From the NCBI GenBank assembly GCA_900548125.1, contig URJN01000002.1, positions 1 to 22,365 on the forward strand: a stretch of DNA of 22,365 bases, in the 5' to 3' direction. This document shows positions 7,439 through 15,029 of the stretch, piece by piece. Both the position numbers and the translations under genes were made by a program. How positions within the stretch are numbered: position 1 is the first letter of the stretch; each line of letters starts with the position of its first letter. The DNA is from an uncultured Eubacteriales bacterium (GTDB lineage Bacteria > Bacillota > Clostridia > Christensenellales > Aristaeellaceae). The notes under the pieces were generated by a model. It had not been told where the DNA came from, made no database searches, and saw only the letters and a list, made by a program, of their open reading frames with translations.

Positions 7439-7500
7439 AAAACGAAAACCGTCTGATTCACCGGAATAACGTCCGGCAGCAAAGCAAAAGGAGAAAGACC

Positions 7501-8664
7501 ATGAAGATTGGCCTGTTTACGGATACATTTTATCCCGAGATCAACGGCGTGGCGACGTCCTGCCTGACGCTTGAGCGCGAATTGACCAAACGAGGGCATG
7601 AAGTCCATGTCTTTGCGCCGAAGTGCAAGGGATGGGAGGATAATCAGCGGGAGAATATTCACTACCTGACCAGCAAGCCCTTTGTCGCGCTTAAAGACCG
7701 AAACATCGCCATCCCGACGCCGAATATCTCGCAGGAAGCGACCAGCATCGACTTTGACGTCGTTCATACCAACAGCGAATTTGTGATGGGCTATTTCGGG
7801 CGTTACGTCGCCGATACGCTCGGCTGCGCAATCGTTCATACCTATCACACCATCTGGGAGGATTATACCTATTATCTGACTCATGGCGTAGCGGATGACA
7901 CGGTGCGCAGGATTACGCGCAAGTATTCCCAGTGGTGGTGCAATCGGGTTGACCGCGTCATCACCCCGACGGAAAAGACGCTTGACCTTCTGCGCAGATA
8001 CGGCGTGGATGCGCCGATTGACGTCATTCCCAGCGGCATGGATATCGCCCGCTTTTCGCCCGAACGTCACGACCATCAGGAGCGCATGGATGCCCGACGC
8101 GAATGCGGTCTGCCGGAGGATAAACGGCTGCTGCTCAACATCGGGCGCATCGCGCGGGAGAAGAACCTCGATCAGATTATGCGCGTGTTCCCCAAGCTGC
8201 TGGAGGTTTGTCCGGATGTGCATTTCGCCATCGTTGGAGAAGGCCCGCTTCGGGAGGATTTGCGGCGCATGGCGGAGGAGCTGGGCGTTTCCGATTCGGT
8301 GACGCTCGTGGGACCCAAGCCATGGGAGAAGATTGACCGATACTATGCGATGGGCGACGTGTTTTGCAGCGCGTCCCATTCGGAAACGCAGGGGCTGACC
8401 TATGTGGAGGCGATGGCTTCCGGTCTGTGCGTCTGCGCGGTCAACGACCCCTGTTTGAACGGCGTCATTGAGGACGGCGTGAGCGGCATCCTTTCGGGGG
8501 ATAGTGACGAGGAGCTGCTGGCGGCACTGGTTCGCGCGTTTGGCGACGAAGGACGGCGCATTGCCGAGACTGCTGCCGATTACGCCAAGCCGTTCGGTAC
8601 GGAGGCGTTTGCCCAAAAGGTTGAAATCAGTTACGGCAAGGCGATTGAGGATCATCGGATATGA
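7501..8664 (+). CDS. GT4-family glycosyltransferase (possibly diacylglycerol glucosyltransferase type)
   Basis: A 387-residue retaining GT-B glycosyltransferase. The N-terminal Rossmann-like half begins MKIGLFTDTFYPEINGVATS, typical of the branch that glycosylates diacylglycerol or phosphatidylinositol at the inner membrane face. The C-terminal donor-binding half has LLNIGRIAREKNLDQI and the E-x7-E motif (Glu295 and Glu303, in HSETQGLTYVEAMASG). Length is normal for the family. The start is supported by AAAGGAG eight bases upstream. It overlaps the next gene by 4 bases (ATGA), so the pair is translationally coupled although the functions look unrelated. A role in membrane glycolipid (lipoteichoic-acid anchor) synthesis is an inference from sequence style; another acceptor is possible. 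Confidence 0.9.
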   Translation: MKIGLFTDTFYPEINGVATSCLTLERELTKRGHEVHVFAPKCKGWEDNQRENIHYLTSKPFVALKDRNIAIPTPNISQEATSIDFDVVHTNSEFVMGYFGRYVADTLGCAIVHTYHTIWEDYTYYLTHGVADDTVRRITRKYSQWWCNRVDRVITPTEKTLDLLRRYGVDAPIDVIPSGMDIARFSPERHDHQERMDARRECGLPEDKRLLLNIGRIAREKNLDQIMRVFPKLLEVCPDVHFAIVGEGPLREDLRRMAEELGVSDSVTLVGPKPWEKIDRYYAMGDVFCSASHSETQGLTYVEAMASGLCVCAVNDPCLNGVIEDGVSGILSGDSDEELLAALVRAFGDEGRRIAETAADYAKPFGTEAFAQKVEISYGKAIEDHRI

Positions 8665-9335
8665 GCATCCTGGAACAGCTTTACGCCTTGCAGGATACCG
8701 GATACGCGGATTTTCAGAGCGGACTCGTCCCGAATATCCCGCGGGAGCGGTTCATCGGCGTGCGCATGCCCAATATGCGTAGGCTCGCCAAACAGATGGC
8801 AAAGGAAGATGCCGCGCAGGCGTTCATGGCGGCTGTTCCGCATACCTATTATGACGAAAACATCCTGCATGCGCTGCTCATCTGCGAAAAACGCGATTAC
8901 GAAGCCTGCGTTCAGGAAATCGACGCGTTTCTGCCTTACGTCGATAACTGGGCGGTCTGCGATATCCTTTCCCCTAAGGCGCTTTCAAAAAACAAACCCG
9001 ACCTGCTCAATCACATCCGCCGCTGGATAGCTTCAGCGCATCCCTACACCTGCCGCTTCGGCATGGAGATGCTGATGACGTGGTTTCTGGATGCAGACTT
9101 TCAGCCCGAATATCTGGAGCTTCCCGCTGGCGTCCATTCGGAAGAATACTACGTCCGGATGATGATCGCGTGGTTTTTCGCCACCGCGCTGGCAAAGCAG
9201 TGGGACGCTTCCATTCCGTATTTGCAGCAGCCGCGGTTTGACCGCTGGACGCATAATAAGACGATTCAAAAAGCAATCGAGAGCTATCGCGTTCCACAGG
9301 AACGAAAGGCATATCTGAGAACGCTGAAAGTGTAA
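8661..9335 (+). CDS. AlkD-like DNA alkylation repair protein
   Basis: A 224-residue all-helical HEAT-like protein of the DNA alkylation repair family. Family members such as Bacillus cereus AlkD excise 3-methyl- and 7-methylpurines without base flipping. Residues equivalent to those used by AlkD are visible with matching spacing: Trp97 and Asp101 (VDNWAVCD), Arg132 (CRFGMEML) and Trp171 (MIAWFFA). Other family motifs are GVRMPNMRRLAK (33-44) and YDENILHALLI (64-74). All four functional residues are kept, so activity is likely. The start codon overlaps the glycosyltransferase stop, so both come from one mRNA. A strong bidirectional terminator follows immediately. Confidence 0.93.
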   Translation: MSILEQLYALQDTGYADFQSGLVPNIPRERFIGVRMPNMRRLAKQMAKEDAAQAFMAAVPHTYYDENILHALLICEKRDYEACVQEIDAFLPYVDNWAVCDILSPKALSKNKPDLLNHIRRWIASAHPYTCRFGMEMLMTWFLDADFQPEYLELPAGVHSEEYYVRMMIAWFFATALAKQWDASIPYLQQPRFDRWTHNKTIQKAIESYRVPQERKAYLRTLKV

Positions 9336-9340
9336 TAGAC

Positions 9341-9382
9341 GATAAAAGACCCGCCCCTCGGAAAGAGGAGCGGGTTTTTATC
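9341..9382. terminator. Bidirectional intrinsic terminator
   Basis: A GC-rich stem, ACCCGC-C-CCTC with GAGG-A-GCGGGT, has a GGAAA loop (9349-9375). It is extended by GATAAAA on the left and TTTTATC on the right, giving U-tracts on both strands. It ends the + glycosyltransferase-alkD transcript and the - peptidoglycan-binding protein transcript, and overlaps the latter's stop codon (9381-9383). Confidence 0.92.
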
Positions 9383-11018
9383 AATACTTGAGCTTCTGTG
9401 TCATTTCCCAGCCTTCGTTGATGGCTTCCTGATGGCTGACGGCGTAGGAGCCGATGCTCTCTGCCTTGCTCATCGGGATCGGGAAGTGTACGCAGAGGTG
9501 ACCGGCGAAGTTGTTGCTGGTCAGGTGCTGCGGGGAGTGCGGCACGTCGTGGGTCGAGCCGATGTAGGTCTTGCCGTCGGAGAAGGTGACCCATACGGCT
9601 TTCGGCGTCCACGTCGTCTTGTTGCCGAACGCCTTGAGCATGATGGCGGTATCCTCGGCGGTCGCCGGTTCGGCGTCCATGTGCGCGTCCTTGGTCATGA
9701 TGCGCAGCTTCCAGGAGTAGCCGGTGGAGAAGTCGTATACGGTGCAGTATTCGCCGTTGGCGTAGTTGCGGCGCCAGTTATAGAAGTTCTCATAGATGAC
9801 GTTGTTCGCCATGCTCGGAGTCGGCGCGTTGGCATTGCCGTTGTTGTTGCCGATGACGCTGCTGCCGGAATAATCGGCGTTGATGGCGGCGAGGGTCTTT
9901 TTGCCCGCGATGCCGTCCGCCGTCAATCCCTTAGACTTCTGATAAGCGATGACCGCATCGGCGGTCTTTTCGCCGAAGTTTCCGGTTTTGTTGCCGGTAT
10001 AGAAGCCCAGCGAGGTCAGCATGTTTTGCAGCTTGAGGACTTCGTCATTCTTGGTGCCCTGCTGAAGGGTGATGGAGGTATTGAGCAGGGAAGAAGTGGA
10101 AGAAGAACTGCTGTTGCTGCTGGAAGAACTGCTCGAAGAGCTGTTGTTGCTGCTGCCGGAGGAGCTTCCGCCCTTCAATTTGCTGCTGATGGCGGCAAGC
10201 GTCTTTTCGCCCGCAACGCCGTCGGCGGAAAGCCCGTTCGCCTTCTGGAAGCTGTAAACGGCTTCTTTGGTCAGCGGACCGAAATTGCCGGTAACGGAGC
10301 CGGTATAATAGCCCAGCGTTTTGAGGTTCTGCTGGAGTGTGCGCACGGCTTCGGACTTCGTGCCCTGCTTGAGCAGGGAAGAAGAGGACGACGAGGAACT
10401 GTTCGAGGAGCTGCTATTCGAAGAACTGCTGCTCGAAGAAGAATTGCCCAGTGCCGTGGCGATCTTGGCGAGCGTTTTGCTGCCCGCGATGCCGTCGGCG
10501 GAAAGCCCGTTCGCCTTCTGGAAGCTCATGACGGCGGCTTCGGTCTTGCTGCCGAAGTGACCGCTGATTGTACCGGAATAATAGCCGAGCTTGCTCAAAT
10601 CCTGCTGGAGCTTGAGCACCGCGTCGCTGCGCATATCGTAGCGCAGGGTCGTTCCGCCAGAGGAAGAAACGGAAGAATTAGAGGAAGAAGCACCGGAGGA
10701 GGAAGAAGAACCGGCGGTATAGGTGATGCCGGCTGCTTCATACAGCGCAGCGCGCGTCGCTTCATCGACGACGCCGTTGTCCTCAAGTGCGTATTTCTTC
10801 TGGAATTTCTTGACGGCGGTTTCGGTTTTTTCACCGTAGTGACCGGTGATGCCGGCGCTGTACAGCTTGAGCTGCTTGAGCGCGGTTTGAATGGTTGCAA
10901 TTTCATCTGCCTCATCGCCAAGGCGGTAGCTCTGCGCTGAGGCGGTGACGCAGACGCACACCATGACAGCAGCCGCAAGGGCTGAAATCCATCTTTTGTT
11001 CGACGCACGGAATCTCAT
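9381..11018 (-). CDS. Secreted protein with four peptidoglycan-binding modules and a C-terminal GHxCxHF domain
   Basis: A 545-residue exported protein. A signal peptide covers residues 1 to about 29 (basic start, hydrophobic core, ASAQS). Four PG_binding_1-type modules lie at about 34-93, 127-187, 217-278 and 320-381, joined by Ser/Asn-rich linkers (102-124, 191-216, 282-315). Modules 2 and 3 share near-identical stretches (SFQKANGLSADG), also at the DNA level, which points to internal duplication. The C-terminal domain (about 405-545) has conserved-looking His and Cys (STHDVPHSPQHL, GHLCVHF, SHQEAI) and resembles a domain found with such modules in Clostridia; a wall-modifying, L,D-transpeptidase-like role is only a guess. 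AGGAG lies 12 bases before the ATG, a long but acceptable spacing. A consensus promoter is at 11056-11084. Confidence 0.9.
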   Translation of the reverse strand: MRFRASNKRWISALAAAVMVCVCVTASAQSYRLGDEADEIATIQTALKQLKLYSAGITGHYGEKTETAVKKFQKKYALEDNGVVDEATRAALYEAAGITYTAGSSSSSGASSSNSSVSSSGGTTLRYDMRSDAVLKLQQDLSKLGYYSGTISGHFGSKTEAAVMSFQKANGLSADGIAGSKTLAKIATALGNSSSSSSSSNSSSSNSSSSSSSSLLKQGTKSEAVRTLQQNLKTLGYYTGSVTGNFGPLTKEAVYSFQKANGLSADGVAGEKTLAAISSKLKGGSSSGSSNNSSSSSSSSSNSSSSSTSSLLNTSITLQQGTKNDEVLKLQNMLTSLGFYTGNKTGNFGEKTADAVIAYQKSKGLTADGIAGKKTLAAINADYSGSSVIGNNNGNANAPTPSMANNVIYENFYNWRRNYANGEYCTVYDFSTGYSWKLRIMTKDAHMDAEPATAEDTAIMLKAFGNKTTWTPKAVWVTFSDGKTYIGSTHDVPHSPQHLTSNNFAGHLCVHFPIPMSKAESIGSYAVSHQEAINEGWEMTQKLKY

Positions 11019-11055
11019 TTGGGCATGCGTCTCCTTTCATTTCAAGTATGTGACT

Positions 11056-11084
11056 ATTTTATTACGACTTGTAACATTTGTCAA
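11056..11084 (-). promoter_or_regulatory. Consensus promoter of the peptidoglycan-binding protein gene
   Basis: On the - strand: TTGACA (complement of 11079-11084), a 17-base spacer, then TAAAAT (complement of 11056-11061), 37 bases before the start codon. This is the best -35 match in the window, so high expression is plausible. Confidence 0.88.
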
Positions 11085-11173
11085 GCGGATTTTAATAAAC
11101 CCACATTTTATTGAAACAATCAGAGGGCAAGTCGCTCAATCTGCATAGATTTCCGCCTGTATATGCCAAAGGT

Positions 11174-11713
11174 TCAGCTTTTGCGAAAGGGCGCGGAAAA
11201 CAGCGGCGTATAGCGCAGAATGTCCTGCTCATCACGGGCACTTACATAGACATGCGCACATTCGGGTGAAAAGGAAAGCGGCGCGGGTGTCAGCGCGGCG
11301 AGCGTCTGCGGCGAGGTTTTGGCGTGGCGGGCGAGGGTGATATGCGGAGAAAAAGGTCCGAAATCGACGCTCAGCCCGCTTTGGGCGCAGTCGGCAATCA
11401 GCGCGTCATGGAGCGCATCGAGAGCGGGAAGGCTCTTGACGCGCAGAATCAGGATGGCGTTGTCCGGCTTGCCGAAATAGTCGGCAATCTCCAGCGTAAG
11501 CGTCGGGGCGGGAAAAGCGGCGGCGTGCTTTTGCAGGATGCGCTCTGCGTCGCTCAGCCGTTCGGACGGGACTTCGCCCAGAAAGGCAAGCGTGATATGG
11601 TGGTTGGAAACCTCGGAATAGCGTCCGGCTATGAGCGATTCGCTTTGACGGGCGATGCGGGCGGTTTCCCGCGAAACGAAATCGGGCAGGGACAGACCAT
11701 AAAACAGTCGCAT
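11174..11713 (-). CDS. thpR: RNA 2',3'-cyclic phosphodiesterase ThpR (2H superfamily)
   Basis: A 179-residue protein of the LigT/ThpR 2H phosphoesterase family, which opens 2',3'-cyclic phosphates on RNA and was first described as an RNA ligase. Both HxT catalytic motifs are present: His39-Ile-Thr41-Leu and His124-Ile-Thr126-Leu, with family-typical starts MRLFYGLSLP and FGPFSPHITLARH. Length is normal and nothing appears broken. The start at 11713 has AGGAGG nine bases upstream. It is transcribed from its own promoter (11737-11765), which overlaps the divergent promoter region of the helicase gene. No clear terminator was seen between its stop and the next promoter region downstream. Confidence 0.94.
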   Translation of the reverse strand: MRLFYGLSLPDFVSRETARIARQSESLIAGRYSEVSNHHITLAFLGEVPSERLSDAERILQKHAAAFPAPTLTLEIADYFGKPDNAILILRVKSLPALDALHDALIADCAQSGLSVDFGPFSPHITLARHAKTSPQTLAALTPAPLSFSPECAHVYVSARDEQDILRYTPLFSAPFRKS

Positions 11714-11736
11714 GGCGGCAGACCTCCTTTTTCCCT

Positions 11737-11765
11737 ATTGTAACGGCTTTTCTCTGCGGAAGCAA
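11737..11765 (-). promoter_or_regulatory. Promoter of thpR
   Basis: On the - strand: TTGCTT (complement of 11760-11765), 17 bases, then TACAAT (complement of 11737-11742), followed by AGGAGG and the ATG at 11713. Its -35 lies beside the divergent helicase -10 (11772-11777), so the two promoters may interfere. Confidence 0.75.
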
Positions 11766-11768
11766 GTA

Positions 11769-11777
11769 TGGTATAAT
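11769..11777 (+). promoter_or_regulatory. Extended -10 promoter of the SNF2 helicase gene
   Basis: TG-G-TATAAT with TATAAT at 11772-11777 is a full -10 with the TGn extension. No good -35 is seen 17 bases upstream. The same TGn-TATAAT form is seen before the glycosyltransferase operon. Confidence 0.6.
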
Positions 11778-11843
11778 CGGGTCAAGAGAGGGTGATGGGC
11801 TATATTTACGCTTGATGAAATCAAGGATATTTCGGATGACGCC

Positions 11844-14800
11844 ATGATGCGGCGTGCGGCGGCGTGCATTCGGGAAGGACGCATTCGGGATGTCCGCACG
11901 GAGATGAAAAACGCGGGCGTGATTCGCTATTCCTGTCGGATCCAGGGGCAGACAGGGAGCGTATACCGGACATGGCTGGAGGAGGAAGACGGTCAGCTGA
12001 CGAACGGATTCTGCACCTGTCCGGCGTATCAGAGGACGGAGTATGCCTGCAAACATGTCGCCACGCTGGCACTTGAGGCTTGGAACGAGTTTAACGCGGC
12101 AGAGAAAAATCACGGCGGCTTGGATATCCTTGCGGCAATCCGGGAACGGGAAAAAGAGATGGCGCGGCTTCGCTGCAAAGCGCTGGAGGAAGAGAGGCGC
12201 AGACGCGATGAGCTGTTTATTGATGAGCTTCTGCGCGGCAGCGAGGCACTGCGTGCGCAGGAGCTGGGGGAGGAAAAACAGGATATCCGCCTTCTGCCTG
12301 TCCTTACGCCTAAAATGGGCGGCGTGGATATGGAGCTGAAGGTCGGGCGCGGCAGAATGTATGTTGTCCGCAACCTGTGGGATTTCACCCGACGCATCCT
12401 GAAGGGCGAATATTTTTCCTATGGAAAAGGGCTGGCGTTCATCCATCATCGTCTGGCGTTTGATCCGCGGGATATGCCGATTGTCCACGGCGTGATGTTC
12501 ATGACGCAGAATACGGTATACAGAAGCAGCTCCAAGATCCTCTTGTGCGGGGCGTCGCTCGATCATATGATGCGCATCCTCGTCGGGCGGGAAATTGAGC
12601 TGCGCGATGAAGAAGGCGGCAGCCGATTGGCGCGGGTGGAAGAGGGGCGAATCTCCCTTGCGCTTGCGCTGAAAAAGACGGAGGACGGCGCAAAACTGCG
12701 CGTCAAGTCGGCAGACACCGTCATGGGCGCGGCCGGTGCATATAAGTTTGAACTCAAGCGGGTTGTCTGCGCGTTTGACGCAGATTATATGCGTGCGGCG
12801 GGGCTTTTGAGCATTGCGGAGAAATATCCCGACGGTCTGAATCTGCGCGAAGAGCAGCTTGCGCCGATTTGCGCGCAGGTCATCGCGCCGTCCGGAGCGA
12901 CTATCGTTTCGGGGCGCGAGGTTGTCAAAAAACACGTACCGATGGCGATGAAGGCGCGGTTTTATATCGACATCGCGGAGGGCGGCGGCTTGACCTGCCG
13001 GATTGAATGGGATTACGGTGCAGTCAGACTGCGTCCGGGCGAGGAGAACCCCCATATCTGCCGCGATGCGTTTGCGGAAAAGCGCATCGAAATTCGGGTG
13101 GAATCGCTTTTTCCGGAGAAGGTCGGCGACGGAGAATACGCCTTTGCCGGCGATGAAGAAGCGATGTATGCCCTGCTGACCGAACAGCTGCATGCTTTGG
13201 AGCGATTCGGCGAGGTGATGATTTCCGACAGGCTGGCAGCGATGAACATCAGCGTAAGGCGTGCGCTGTCCTTCGGCATGAAGCGGCAGGGGACGCAGCT
13301 GCTTGTCCATGCCGATTTGGGCGGGCTGACGCAGGCGGATTTGGACGCCGCCTATGCCGCCTATCGTCAGAAGCGAAAATATGTGCGGCTTCAAAGCGGG
13401 ACGTTCCTCTCCGGAGATGCGCTGGAACAGGCGGCGCAGGTCTATCAGCTTGCGGACAGCGTCGGCATGAGCGCGGAAGAGCTTATGCAGGGCGGCGGCG
13501 TGCCGCTCTCCCGTGCGATGTATCTGGAACAGGCACTTGAGGGGCGGGAGGATGTGTCGCTGGATGCGCCCAAAGCACTTCGCGAGTGGCTTTCCCGCCT
13601 GACCAAAGCGCAAAAGACGCAGGCGCGGCAGCCCGAAACGCTGCAAGCCGAATTGCGTCCGTATCAGCTGACAGGGCTGTCGTGGCTCTGCGCGCTGAGC
13701 GACGCGGGCTTTGGCGGCATTCTCGCTGACGACATGGGCTTGGGCAAAACGGTTCAGGCACTGTCGCTCTTTCTGCGGGAGAAGGAAGCGGGGCGGACTG
13801 TCCGTGCGCTCATCGTCTGCCCGGCGTCGCTTCAATTCAACTGGCAGAACGAGGCGGCGCGGTTTGCGCCGAGCCTGCCCTGTCAGGCGTTGACGGGTAC
13901 GGCGGCGACGCGCGCCCGACAGATAGCCGGGTGGCAGGACGGCGTTTTGGTGACCTCCTACGACCAGCTCAAGCGCGACGTGGAGGCCTATCGCGGAATC
14001 GAGCTGACGCACGTCTTTCTGGATGAGGCGCAGTATATCAAAAACGCCGCTTCTCAAGCGGCGAAGGCGGTCAAAACGCTGAAAGCGGAGCATCGCTTTG
14101 CGCTGACGGGAACGCCGATTGAGAATCGGCTCAGCGAGCTGTGGTCCATCTTTGATTTCCTGATGCCGGGCTATCTGTATGCCTATAAAAAGTTCAAAAC
14201 GCGGTTTGAAGCCCCCATCGTGCTGGAAGGCGACGAGCAGGCGCGGCATGACCTGCATATGATGGCGGCACCGTTCATCCTGCGCCGCATGAAGAAGGAT
14301 GTTCTGACGGAGCTTCCGGATAAGATTGAAACCGTGATGACCAGCGAGATGACCGCCGGACAGAGCAGGGTCTATCATGCGTATGCCGAGCGGCTGATGC
14401 GTGAAGCGGAGAGCGAGATGGACAGCGCGCAGGGACGCATGAAGATTCTGGCAGGGCTGACGCGACTGCGGCAGATTTGCTGTGACCCGCGGCTCTGCCT
14501 GGAGGGCTATACATCCGGAAGCGGCAAGCTGGAACAGGCAATCGAGCTGGTTCGCGACATGGCGGCGCAGGGGCATCGCATGCTGCTCTTTTCGCAGTTC
14601 ACCTCAATGCTCGATCTGCTGGAAGCGGCACTGCATGCAGAAGGGATTGAAACGCTGATGCTCACGGGAACGACCGGCAAGGAAGAGCGCATGCGGCTGG
14701 TTGAGCAGTTTAACAGCGGAAACATTCCGGTCTTTCTGATTTCGCTCAAGGCGGGCGGAACGGGGCTGAACCTGACCGGCGCGGATGTGGTCATCCACTA

Positions 14801-15029
14801 TGACCCGTGGTGGAACACCGCCGCGCAGAATCAGGCGACCGACCGCGCTTACCGCATCGGGCAGACGAAGGGCGTACAGGTCTTTTCGCTGATTGCTTCC
14901 GGAACAATCGAGGAGCGCATCGTGCTGCTCCAGCAGGAAAAGAAGGAATTGAGCGACGGCGTGCTGCTCGGCGAGGATTCGCTGTTTACCGTCGATGCGT
15001 CGGCACTCAGGGAGATTTTGAAAGCGTGA
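11844..15029 (+). CDS. SWIM zinc-finger SNF2-family helicase
   Basis: A large Swi2/Snf2 ATPase (1061 residues from the first ATG). An N-terminal SWIM zinc finger is visible (Cys57, Cys59, Cys69, His71). A long linker of the bacterial-SNF2-associated type follows, then the ATPase: ELRPYQLTGLSWLC, Walker A DDMGLGKT (Lys635), DEAQ (727-730), and the C-terminal helicase lobe with SLKAGGTGLNLTGADVVIHY and ATDRAYRIGQ. Such proteins translocate on duplex DNA and remodel protein-DNA complexes; the bacterial role is poorly defined. The start is unsure: the first ATG has no ribosome site, while GGTGAT (11791-11796) sits 5 bases before an in-frame ATA at 11802, which would add 14 residues (IFTLDEIKDISDDA). 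The 3' end overlaps the convergent gene by 23 bases. Confidence 0.93.
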   Translation: MMRRAAACIREGRIRDVRTEMKNAGVIRYSCRIQGQTGSVYRTWLEEEDGQLTNGFCTCPAYQRTEYACKHVATLALEAWNEFNAAEKNHGGLDILAAIREREKEMARLRCKALEEERRRRDELFIDELLRGSEALRAQELGEEKQDIRLLPVLTPKMGGVDMELKVGRGRMYVVRNLWDFTRRILKGEYFSYGKGLAFIHHRLAFDPRDMPIVHGVMFMTQNTVYRSSSKILLCGASLDHMMRILVGREIELRDEEGGSRLARVEEGRISLALALKKTEDGAKLRVKSADTVMGAAGAYKFELKRVVCAFDADYMRAAGLLSIAEKYPDGLNLREEQLAPICAQVIAPSGATIVSGREVVKKHVPMAMKARFYIDIAEGGGLTCRIEWDYGAVRLRPGEENPHICRDAFAEKRIEIRVESLFPEKVGDGEYAFAGDEEAMYALLTEQLHALERFGEVMISDRLAAMNISVRRALSFGMKRQGTQLLVHADLGGLTQADLDAAYAAYRQKRKYVRLQSGTFLSGDALEQAAQVYQLADSVGMSAEELMQGGGVPLSRAMYLEQALEGREDVSLDAPKALREWLSRLTKAQKTQARQPETLQAELRPYQLTGLSWLCALSDAGFGGILADDMGLGKTVQALSLFLREKEAGRTVRALIVCPASLQFNWQNEAARFAPSLPCQALTGTAATRARQIAGWQDGVLVTSYDQLKRDVEAYRGIELTHVFLDEAQYIKNAASQAAKAVKTLKAEHRFALTGTPIENRLSELWSIFDFLMPGYLYAYKKFKTRFEAPIVLEGDEQARHDLHMMAAPFILRRMKKDVLTELPDKIETVMTSEMTAGQSRVYHAYAERLMREAESEMDSAQGRMKILAGLTRLRQICCDPRLCLEGYTSGSGKLEQAIELVRDMAAQGHRMLLFSQFTSMLDLLEAALHAEGIETLMLTGTTGKEERMRLVEQFNSGNIPVFLISLKAGGTGLNLTGADVVIHYDPWWNTAAQNQATDRAYRIGQTKGVQVFSLIASGTIEERIVLLQQEKKELSDGVLLGEDSLFTVDASALREILKA

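Noticed and set aside
10080..10450. A microsatellite or CRISPR-like array in the serine linkers
   Set aside because: The repetition is in Ser/Asn codons of a protein linker, with mixed codons and no spacer structure.
9432..10940. A 502-codon + strand open frame opposite the peptidoglycan-binding protein
   Set aside because: Its repeats simply mirror the modules and Ser linkers of the real gene.
11406..14576. A 1056-codon open frame on the - strand opposite the helicase
   Set aside because: It lies entirely antisense to a gene with clear SNF2 motifs, runs into thpR in another frame, and its composition (His/Arg/Gln rich, no family motifs) is that of a GC-driven shadow.
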